NCBI GenBank assembly: GCA_026400305.1 | Contig: JAPLPI010000267.1 | Span: 1 to 5,728, forward strand | Source: Alphaproteobacteria bacterium | GTDB taxonomy: Bacteria; Pseudomonadota; Alphaproteobacteria; Micropepsales; Micropepsaceae | Reading direction: 5' to 3' | DNA length: 5,728 nucleotides | In this document: piece by piece, positions 1 to 4,938 of the stretch | Layout of the letters: every line of letters begins with the position of its first letter | How positions within the stretch are numbered: position 1 is the stretch's first letter | The notes under the pieces: generated by a model | Seen by the model: the letters and a program-made list of their open reading frames with translations, nothing else | What the model was told of the DNA's origin: nothing | Databases searched by the model: none | Made by a program: the position numbers and the translations under genes

Positions 1-123
1 GATCGGGCCCCCTCTGTTAGTGGCAAGAAAATACCAGACCGGCGGTTCCGATCCAAGGAAAACAAGCTATTTTTTGCGGCATTCCTGTCACAAACCCAGC
101 TTACAATGCAGAAATGCCGCACC

Positions 124-139
124 CCGGCCCCATGGCCGG
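124..139. repeat. Perfect short inverted repeat CCGGCC-CCAT-GGCCGG
   Basis: A six-base-pair GC stem encloses a four-base loop. No T-run follows on either strand, so it is not a convincing terminator. It could be part of a regulatory site or a chance palindrome in GC-rich DNA. Confidence 0.4.
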
Positions 140-170
140 CTTGGAGAAAAATTCACGACTTTTCATGCGC

Positions 171-199
171 TTGGCAAAATTCTGGCCCGAAAATGGAAT
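171..199 (+). promoter_or_regulatory. Candidate sigma-70-type promoter for egtBD
   Basis: TTGGCA (171-176, five of six consensus positions) and TGGAAT (194-199, four of six) are 17 bases apart. Transcription would start near 206 and give a leader of about 67 bases. The -10 box has G at its second position, where A normally matters most, so this is a weak match. The -10 box lies in the loop of the inverted repeat at 184-209. Confidence 0.28.
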
Positions 200-209
200 T
201 TTTCGGCCC
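184..209. repeat. Imperfect inverted repeat upstream of egtB
   Basis: GGCCCGAAAA (184-193) faces TTTTCGGCCC (200-209), pairing at nine of ten positions around the loop TGGAAT. The only mismatch is C186 with C207. The symmetry suits either a regulator-binding site over the candidate -10 box or an RNA hairpin. A run of five T residues (218-222) follows eight bases later, too far away for a normal terminator. Confidence 0.5.
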
Positions 210-272
210 TCTCCACCTTTTTGATTGTCAGGGCGCCGTAACCTATCCAGAAGCCTGCCAAATGGAATCCAG

Positions 273-1439
273 ATGAAAACCGCCGTTCTGCCCTCCCCCG
301 CCCTGGCCCACGCCTATGCCTCCGTGCGCGCCCATAGCGAGGTCCTGGCGGCGCCCCTGTCGGCGGAAGATTGCACCATCCAGTCGATGCCGGACGCCAG
401 CCCGGTCAAATGGCACCTGGCCCACACGACGTGGTTTTTCGAAACCGTGATACTGTCGCAGCGGCCCGGCTACAAGCCGTTCGATCCGCGCTTCGCCTAT
501 CTGTTCAACTCCTATTACGAGGCGCTGGGGCCGCGCCATCCGCGCCCGCGCCGCGGTCTTCTCACCCGTCCCACGCTGGACGAGGTTTTTGCCTGGCGCG
601 CCCATGTCGATGCGGCGATGGCGCAGGCCTGCGGCGACGACACCTTGCGCGACGCCATCATCCTGGGCCTGCATCACGAGCAGCAGCACCAGGAACTGAT
701 CCTCACTGACATCAAGCATGCCTTTTTTTCCAATCCGCTGCTACCCGCCTATCGCAACAACAAGTCCACCGCGCGCGCGGCCCAGCCGCTGGACGGGATT
801 TCCATTCCCGGCGGCGCAACCTGGATCGGCCATGACGGTTCGGGTTTCTATTTCGATAATGAGTTGCCGCGCCACCAGGTGCTGCTGCGGTCCTTCCGCA
901 TTGCCGCGCGTCCCGTCAGTAATGGCGAATACCAGGCCTTTATAGCCGATGGCGGATATCGCCGCCCCGAATTCTGGCTGTCAGACGGCTGGGCGCGGAT
1001 ACAGGAAGAGCATTGGGAAGCTCCACTTTATTGGCTGAAGGATGATGACGGCAGCGAAAGCGTTTTCACCCTGAGCGGCGTACAGCCGCTGGATCCGGGC
1101 GCACCGGTGAAGCATGTCAGCTTCTATGAAGCGGCCGCCTATGCCGCCTGGGCCGGGGCCCGCTTGCCGACCGAGTTTGAATGGGAAGCCGCCGCACCGC
1201 TGTTTGCGCACGGCGATGTCTGGGAATGGACCCGCTCGTCCTATGATCCCTATCCCGGCTTCAAGGCCTTTGAAGGCATCGCCGCCGAATACAACGGCAA
1301 GTTCATGGTCGGCCAGATGGTGTTGCGCGGCGGCTCCGTCGCCACTCCGCCCGGTCATGTCCGCGACAGTTACCGCAATTTTTTCCCACCACATGCGCGC
1401 TGGCAGTTCAGCGGCATCCGGTTGGCCGAGGACGCCTGA
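273..1439 (+). CDS. egtB: EgtB, hercynine oxygenase (ergothioneine sulfoxide synthase)
   Basis: This cytoplasmic non-heme iron enzyme uses O2 to form the C-S bond between hercynine and a thiol donor (cysteine or gamma-glutamylcysteine) in ergothioneine synthesis. Read from ATG 273 it has 388 residues. An N-terminal DinB-like domain (about 10-160) carries WHLAHTTWFFET with H51, and HHEQQHQE with H135 and H139. These match the three-histidine iron site known in the family. A C-terminal FGE-sulfatase-like domain (about 172-385) carries RLPTEFEWEAA, GDVWEWT, YNGKFMVGQMVLRGG and YRNFFPPHARWQFSGIRLA. A tandem tyrosine sits in NSYYE (81-82). ATG 273 is preferred over the in-frame TTG at 225 because GGA lies 6 bases upstream and family similarity begins just after it. 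The C-terminal domain looks some 20-30 residues short between WEAAA and GDVWEWT compared with relatives I recall. The stop codon overlaps the egtD start, so the two are translationally coupled. The identity is very secure; the thiol donor is not. Confidence 0.95.
   Translation: MKTAVLPSPALAHAYASVRAHSEVLAAPLSAEDCTIQSMPDASPVKWHLAHTTWFFETVILSQRPGYKPFDPRFAYLFNSYYEALGPRHPRPRRGLLTRPTLDEVFAWRAHVDAAMAQACGDDTLRDAIILGLHHEQQHQELILTDIKHAFFSNPLLPAYRNNKSTARAAQPLDGISIPGGATWIGHDGSGFYFDNELPRHQVLLRSFRIAARPVSNGEYQAFIADGGYRRPEFWLSDGWARIQEEHWEAPLYWLKDDDGSESVFTLSGVQPLDPGAPVKHVSFYEAAAYAAWAGARLPTEFEWEAAAPLFAHGDVWEWTRSSYDPYPGFKAFEGIAAEYNGKFMVGQMVLRGGSVATPPGHVRDSYRNFFPPHARWQFSGIRLAEDA
1428..1432 (+). promoter_or_regulatory. 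Shine-Dalgarno of egtD inside the egtB 3' end
   Basis: GAGGA lies 6 bases before ATG 1439, within the last codons of egtB. With the TGATG stop/start overlap it supports translational coupling of the two ergothioneine genes and decides for the upstream egtD start. Confidence 0.7.
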
Positions 1440-2401
1440 TGGACACCACGCTCGCCCGCATGTCCCATCTTCCGGCGCCGGCGGAGGACAGCTTCGCCGA
1501 CAGCCTGGTCGCGGGCCTGGCCAAATCGCCCAAGGAACTGGCCTGCAAATATTTTTATGACGAAACCGGCTCGCGGCTGTTCGACCAGATCTGCGAACTG
1601 CCGGAATATTACCAGACCCGTACCGAGACGGCGCTTCTGACTCGTTACGCGCCGGAGATCGCCGCCCTGATGGGCCCCGGCATGGAGATCGTTGAATTCG
1701 GCGCCGGCAGTCTGCGCAAGGTCCGCATCCTGCTGGATGCGGCGCAGGATTTGCGCGCCTATACGCCGCTGGATATTTCCGGCGGCTATCTGGGCGATGT
1801 GCTTCGCGCCCTGGCGGCGGACTATCCCGCGCTGACCTTGCGGCCGCTGGTGGGCGATTTCACCTTGCCGCTTTCCATTCCGGGTCTTCCCGGCAATCCG
1901 CGCCGCGCCGGCTTTTTTCCCGGCAGCACCATCGGCAACTTCAAGCCCGATGCGGCGATGGCGCTGCTCAGGCGCATGCGTGGCGTGCTGAACGGCGGCG
2001 GGCTTCTGATCGGCGTGGACCTGGTCAAGGACCCGGTGCGGCTACATGCGGCCTATAACGATGCCACCGGCGTCACCGCCCTGTTCAACAAGAATTTGCT
2101 GGCGCGCGCCAACCACGAGCTGGGCGCGAATTTCGATCTGGACGGCTTTGCCCATTACGCGCCCTACAACGCCCACGCTACCCGCATCGAGATGTACCTG
2201 GTGAGCCTCAAGCGCCAGAACGTGACCCTGTGCGGCCAGCGTTTCGACTTCGCGCAAGGCGAGGCGGTGCACACCGAGGACAGCCACAAATACACCATCG
2301 AAAGCTTCCGCGAGATGGCCTGCCGCGCCGGCTTCAATCCCCGCGCGGTCTGGACCGACGAGGACCGGCTGTTCAGCCTGCACTGGCTGGAATCACGCTA
2401 A
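1439..2401 (+). CDS. egtD: EgtD, L-histidine N-alpha-methyltransferase
   Basis: This enzyme trimethylates the alpha-amino group of histidine with three S-adenosylmethionine molecules, giving hercynine, the substrate of EgtB. It has 320 residues, the usual family length. Visible landmarks are KYFYDETGSRLFDQICELPEYY (37-58), the SAM-binding glycine motif VEFGAGSLRK (85-94), PLDIS (110-114), GFFPGSTIGNF with N167, LVKDPVRLHAAYNDATGVTA with Y206, RIEMYLVSL with M252, and HTEDSHKY with E280 and S282. N167, Y206, M252, E280 and S282 fall where the mycobacterial enzyme has its histidine-binding residues, by remembered numbering rather than an alignment. ATG 1439 overlaps the egtB stop (TGATG), and GAGGA at 1428-1432 lies 6 bases upstream. 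An in-frame ATG at 1460 is a less likely alternative. There is no clear terminator behind the gene, so read-through into the cupin gene is possible. Confidence 0.96.
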   Translation: MDTTLARMSHLPAPAEDSFADSLVAGLAKSPKELACKYFYDETGSRLFDQICELPEYYQTRTETALLTRYAPEIAALMGPGMEIVEFGAGSLRKVRILLDAAQDLRAYTPLDISGGYLGDVLRALAADYPALTLRPLVGDFTLPLSIPGLPGNPRRAGFFPGSTIGNFKPDAAMALLRRMRGVLNGGGLLIGVDLVKDPVRLHAAYNDATGVTALFNKNLLARANHELGANFDLDGFAHYAPYNAHATRIEMYLVSLKRQNVTLCGQRFDFAQGEAVHTEDSHKYTIESFREMACRAGFNPRAVWTDEDRLFSLHWLESR

Positions 2402-2450
2402 TCCGGCCTTCGCCCGGCTTGCCAGCCAGCGCCCGAACCGCCAAGCTGCC

Positions 2451-2464
2451 CCCCGATTTTGGGG
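2451..2464 (+). promoter_or_regulatory. Small hairpin that could mask the cupin ribosome-binding site
   Basis: CCCC (2451-2454) faces GGGG (2461-2464) across the loop GATTTT, making a four-base-pair all-GC stem. The C-run is six bases long, so the pairing can slip between registers. The G side is the core of the cupin Shine-Dalgarno. The pairing is visible in the sequence; a regulatory effect is an inference, and such a short stem may be only marginally stable. Confidence 0.35.
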
Positions 2465-2466
2465 AG
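2461..2466 (+). promoter_or_regulatory. Shine-Dalgarno of the cupin gene
   Basis: GGGGAG ends 9 bases before ATG 2476 and fixes that start. It is preceded by a C-run (2449-2454) with which its four G residues can pair, so its accessibility may be controlled. Confidence 0.75.
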
Positions 2467-2475
2467 TGAAACACA

Positions 2476-2916
2476 ATGAAAAAAATCATCGCAACGGGCG
2501 CAATTGCAGGCTTGGTCATTGCAGCAAGCGGAGTGGCCGCTTTCGCGCAATCGGGCGGCCAGCTGGCCGTGGCCCAGGGCACCAACACCCAGACCTATGA
2601 TGTGCCGGCGGGCTCCAAGGCCCAGACCGTCATCATCACCACCCGCGACCTGAAGGACGGCGAGACGACATCGGCGCACATGCATCACGGCGTGGAGATG
2701 ACCCAGGTCACCTCCGGCACCTTTGAATGTTATTTGAAGGGCCTGCCCATGAAGACGGTGAAGGCCGGCGAGAGCTTCATCATCCCGCGCGAAGTGCCGC
2801 ACGATTGCCGCCCGCAACCGGGCAGCGTGCCGGTGCACCTGGCGGTGACCCTGGTGATCGACACGGGCACCCCGCCGCGTTCGCCCGTCACGGACGTGCT
2901 GATCCCGAAGAAGTAA
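2476..2916 (+). CDS. Exported single-domain cupin protein
   Basis: This is a 146-residue protein with a Sec-type signal peptide: MKK, a hydrophobic core at 8-22, and probable cleavage after AFA (24/25). It should therefore act in the periplasm or outside the cell. The mature part is one small beta-barrel cupin. Motif 1 fits the G-X5-HXH-X3-E-X6-G consensus exactly (G62, H68, H70, E74, G81). Motif 2 is G98-X5-P104 followed by H109, with Glu in place of the usual Gly after PX. The expected metal ligands are thus H68, H70, E74 and H109. Two cysteines, C85 and C111, could form a disulfide after export. Start ATG 2476 has GGGGAG at 2461-2466. The substrate cannot be told from sequence: cupins include dioxygenases, isomerases and non-catalytic binding proteins. 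Its position after egtD suggests possible co-transcription but not a role in ergothioneine synthesis, since it is exported. Confidence 0.88.
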   Translation: MKKIIATGAIAGLVIAASGVAAFAQSGGQLAVAQGTNTQTYDVPAGSKAQTVIITTRDLKDGETTSAHMHHGVEMTQVTSGTFECYLKGLPMKTVKAGESFIIPREVPHDCRPQPGSVPVHLAVTLVIDTGTPPRSPVTDVLIPKK

Positions 2917-2932
2917 CCGGAACTTTGACCTG

Positions 2933-2964
2933 AAAAGGCCGCCTCTCGCGGGGCGGCCTTTTTT
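2933..2964 (+). terminator. Intrinsic terminator after the cupin gene
   Basis: GGCCGCC (2937-2943) pairs perfectly with GGCGGCC (2952-2958) across an 8-base loop. Six T residues follow (2959-2964), and A2933-A2936 extend the stem by pairing with T2959-T2962. This is a strong Rho-independent terminator 16 bases after the cupin stop codon. The A-run and T-run make it partly bidirectional, but no gene converges from the right. The transporter reading frame opens one base after the T-run. Confidence 0.93.
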
Positions 2965-2965
2965 C

Positions 2966-3901
2966 ATGGCTATATGGCGGCATGTGGCTGCTCTACGCCT
3001 TTACCGCCCCCTGCTGTGGGTCGTCTCGACGCACGTCGACAAATTCCTGGTCGACAAGTATTTCCGCGACAGCGACACAGCCGTGCTGATCGTGTTCACC
3101 GCCTTGCTGGGCGTGCTGGCGCTTCCGGCCATCTGGCTGGCCGAACCCGGGGTGCTGGCGCTGCCCTGGCTGGCCACGGTGGTGATGACGGTGTCGGGCA
3201 TTCTCTATATGGGCGCGATGCTGTTCTACCTGCGCGCCATCCAGAGCGAGGAAGCCAGCGTGGTTGCGCCGCTGTTCCAGGCCAACACCGTCTTCACCTT
3301 CCTGCTGGGCCTGGTTTTCCTGCACGAGATGCCGCGCTGGCAGCAGCTGGCGGGCGCCGCGCTGGTGGTCGGCGGCGCGCTGGGCCTGTCGCTGGACAGG
3401 CACCTGCACTTCGGCAGCTTCAACCCGCGGCTGGTGCTGCTGATGTGCGCCGCCACCTTCGTGCTGGCGCTTTCCAGCGTAGAGTTCAAGTTCTTCGCCG
3501 TGCATGACGAGTTCTGGAGCACCACTTTCTGGACCTTTGTCGGCGAAGGCCTGTTCGGCGGCGCCATCCTGGCGGTGCCCGGATACCGCAAGCAGTTCCT
3601 GCACCTGTTCCGCAAAAATCCCGGCGCGGTGATCGGCGTCAATGCCGCCAACGAGCTGATCAACCTGGGCGGCGGACTGGGCGTTCGCTATGCCTCGCTG
3701 CTGGCGCCGGTGGCACTGGTCTCGGCCATCTCCGCGACCTCGACCTTCTTTGTCTTCCTGTTCGGCATCCTGCTGACACTATTTTTCCCCAAGTTTGGAC
3801 GGGAGGATTTGTCGGCGCGAAACGTCACACAGAAGGGGGTGGGCGGCGTGCTGATCATGGCCGGGGTCGTGCTGATCCAGGCCTATGCGGGACGCAACTA
3901 A
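2966..3901 (+). CDS. DMT/EamA-family membrane transporter, N-terminus doubtful
   Basis: This is a 311-residue polytopic inner-membrane protein of the drug/metabolite transporter type, made of two EamA-like repeats (about 15-143 and 153-308). Hydrophobic segments lie near 38-59, 68-90, 98-120, 126-143, 155-172, 186-205, 240-275 and 291-308. The stretch YLRAIQSEEASVVAPLFQ (88-105), followed by a helix ending in FLHE, is typical of the first repeat. Substrate is unknown; the family exports amino acids, metabolites and drugs. The first 15 residues (MAIWRHVAALRLYRP) are charged, use rare codons such as ATA and CTA, and do not resemble a first membrane helix. Another frame from ATG 2982 gives MWLLYAFTAP, which would join LLWVVSTHVDKF if the C-run at 3007-3011 had one more C. 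The gene may therefore be frameshifted, or the sequence may carry an error. ATG 2966 lies one base after a terminator T-run and has no good Shine-Dalgarno. The family is secure; the start and integrity are not. Confidence 0.82.
   Translation: MAIWRHVAALRLYRPLLWVVSTHVDKFLVDKYFRDSDTAVLIVFTALLGVLALPAIWLAEPGVLALPWLATVVMTVSGILYMGAMLFYLRAIQSEEASVVAPLFQANTVFTFLLGLVFLHEMPRWQQLAGAALVVGGALGLSLDRHLHFGSFNPRLVLLMCAATFVLALSSVEFKFFAVHDEFWSTTFWTFVGEGLFGGAILAVPGYRKQFLHLFRKNPGAVIGVNAANELINLGGGLGVRYASLLAPVALVSAISATSTFFVFLFGILLTLFFPKFGREDLSARNVTQKGVGGVLIMAGVVLIQAYAGRN
3007..3011 (+). other. C-run at the suspected frameshift in the transporter gene
   Basis: Five C residues mark the point where a natural-looking first membrane helix (frame of ATG 2982, MWLLYAFTAP) ends and the transporter frame (LLWVVSTHVDKF) takes over. 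One extra C would fuse the two. Homopolymer runs are common sites of both real slippage and sequencing error. Confidence 0.6.
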
Positions 3902-3945
3902 TCCCCTTGCCCGGGACAGGCAGAAATGCGCCACTTCCCGTCAAC

Positions 3946-3950
3946 AAGGA
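3946..3950 (+). promoter_or_regulatory. Shine-Dalgarno favouring the cytochrome start at 3957
   Basis: AAGGA sits 6 bases before ATG 3957. A second purine-rich stretch (GGGGAGAG, 3962-3969) precedes the in-frame ATG at 3972, but its spacing is short. The first start gives an n-region of MAGRAMRK before the signal-peptide core. Both starts give an exported protein. Confidence 0.6.
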
Positions 3951-3956
3951 CAAGAA

Positions 3957-4922
3957 ATGGCGGGGAGAGCAATGCGTAAACTTCTGTTGTTGCTGGGAAT
4001 TTGTGGCGTGGCGCTGACGGGCGCCGCCCTGGCCCAGGGCGCCCTGCCCTATTGGGCCTATCCGGTGCCCAAACATTCCTGGCCCCAGCCCAATCCCAAG
4101 CAGGTCGTGCGCGTGCCCGGCGTCAAGAAGACCTTCACGGTGGCCGGGGTGAATGACCGTTTCAATGTGCCGGACTGGTATCCGGCCTCCCATCCCAGGA
4201 TGCCGCAGATCGTGGCGCATGGCCGCAAGCCCGACGTGTTCGCCTGTGGCTATTGCCACCTGCCCAACGGCCAGGGCCGCCCGGAAAATGCCTCGCTGGC
4301 CGGCCGGCCCGCCGCCTACATCGTGAACCAGGTTGCCGACATGCGTTCCGGCCGCCGCAAGTCCTCGTCCGACAAGATGGGCTCGATCAACGCCATGATG
4401 GCGGTCGCCAGGGCGTCAAACGACGCCGAAGTGAAGATCGCCGCCGACTATTTTTCCAAACTGAAATTCGCCAAATGGATTCGCGTGGTCGAGACCGACA
4501 AGGTGCCGAAGACCGACATCGCCCAGCGCAACATGCTGGTGATGGTGCCGGGCCCCAAGGGGAAAATCGGCAAGCGCATGCTGGAAATTCCCGAAAACCT
4601 GGAACGCACCGAAGTGCGCGAATCCAAATCCGGCTTCATCGCCTATGTGCCCAGGGGGTCCATCGCGCGCGGCAAGGCGCTGGTGGAATCCGGCGCCGGC
4701 GCCTTCCCCTGCGCCGCGTGCCACGGCCCCGATTATCGCGGCAATGGCAACGTGCCGGCGCTGGCGGGCCGCTCGCCCAGCAGCATCGTGCGCCAGCTGC
4801 ACGACTTCAAGGCCGGCACCCGCAATGGCGCGGGCGCGGCAATGATGCAGCCGGAAGTCGCCCGCATGACCGACGACATGCAAATTGACATCGCGGCATA
4901 TCTCGCCTCGCTCAATCCGTAA
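3957..4922 (+). CDS. Exported diheme c-type cytochrome (cytochrome c4-like domains)
   Basis: This is a 321-residue periplasmic electron carrier or redox-enzyme subunit. The signal peptide has a basic n-region (MAGRAMRK), a leucine-rich core (9-24) and probable cleavage after ALA (26/27). Two covalent heme sites are present: CGYCH (97-101) and CAACH (252-256). Each is followed by a similar block, LAGRPAAYIVNQVADMRSG (115-133) and LAGRSPSSIVRQLHDFKAG (269-287), which points to duplicated cytochrome c domains. Candidate distal methionines are M147/M148 for the first heme and M296/M297 for the second. The mature chain is longer than classical cytochrome c4, with an N-terminal extension (about 27-90, including PYWAYPVP) and a central insert (about 175-235). 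These may dock a partner protein. ATG 3957 has AAGGA 6 bases upstream; ATG 3972 is also possible. It is followed after 16 bases by a Tat-exported protein, its likely partner. The partner redox enzyme and electron acceptor are unknown. Confidence 0.92.
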   Translation: MAGRAMRKLLLLLGICGVALTGAALAQGALPYWAYPVPKHSWPQPNPKQVVRVPGVKKTFTVAGVNDRFNVPDWYPASHPRMPQIVAHGRKPDVFACGYCHLPNGQGRPENASLAGRPAAYIVNQVADMRSGRRKSSSDKMGSINAMMAVARASNDAEVKIAADYFSKLKFAKWIRVVETDKVPKTDIAQRNMLVMVPGPKGKIGKRMLEIPENLERTEVRESKSGFIAYVPRGSIARGKALVESGAGAFPCAACHGPDYRGNGNVPALAGRSPSSIVRQLHDFKAGTRNGAGAAMMQPEVARMTDDMQIDIAAYLASLNP

Positions 4923-4928
4923 AAAGGA
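4921..4928 (+). promoter_or_regulatory. Shine-Dalgarno of the Tat-exported protein gene
   Basis: AAAAAGGA overlaps the last two bases of the cytochrome stop codon and lies 10 bases before ATG 4939. It fixes the start that gives an intact SRRAFL twin-arginine signal. Confidence 0.65.
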
Positions 4929-4938
4929 CTCTGTAATC

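Larger units (their letters stand above)
1..272. other. Leader region upstream of egtB with no convincing gene
   Basis: This stretch is visibly more AT-rich than the coding DNA, with several A- and T-runs. It holds the two inverted repeats and the weak promoter candidate listed separately. A 73-codon open frame from GTG 20 to 241 has no Shine-Dalgarno and an unnatural composition, and I do not count it as a gene. No RNA gene or known riboswitch fold was recognised. Confidence 0.6.

Noticed and set aside
74..107. Promoter made of TTGCGG and TACAAT
   Set aside because: The 22-base spacer is too long for a sigma-70 promoter, and no better -35 box lies at the right distance.
20..241. 73-codon open frame from GTG in the leader region
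   Set aside because: It has no Shine-Dalgarno, is rich in Arg, Lys, His and Ser with no domain-like pattern, and lies across the inverted repeats. It is likely a chance frame.
225..272. Upstream TTG start for egtB adding 16 residues
   Set aside because: The TTG has no ribosome-binding site, and the added residues (MSGRRNLSRSLPNGIQ) do not look like the family. ATG 273 is better spaced.
2402..2420. Possible terminator after egtD (CCGG...CCGG)
   Set aside because: The stem is only four base pairs and no T-run follows.
2398..2967. 189-codon minus-strand frame opposite the cupin gene
   Set aside because: The forward frame has a signal peptide, exact cupin motif and strong Shine-Dalgarno. The reverse frame has low-complexity Arg/Gly/His composition and starts inside the terminator.
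2984..2986. GTG as the true transporter start
   Set aside because: It still gives the unnatural VAALRLYRP segment and lacks a good ribosome-binding site, so it does not solve the N-terminal problem.
3885..3956. Upstream ATG for the cytochrome, overlapping the transporter
   Set aside because: It would place 24 polar residues before the signal peptide and has no Shine-Dalgarno. ATG 3957 is better supported.
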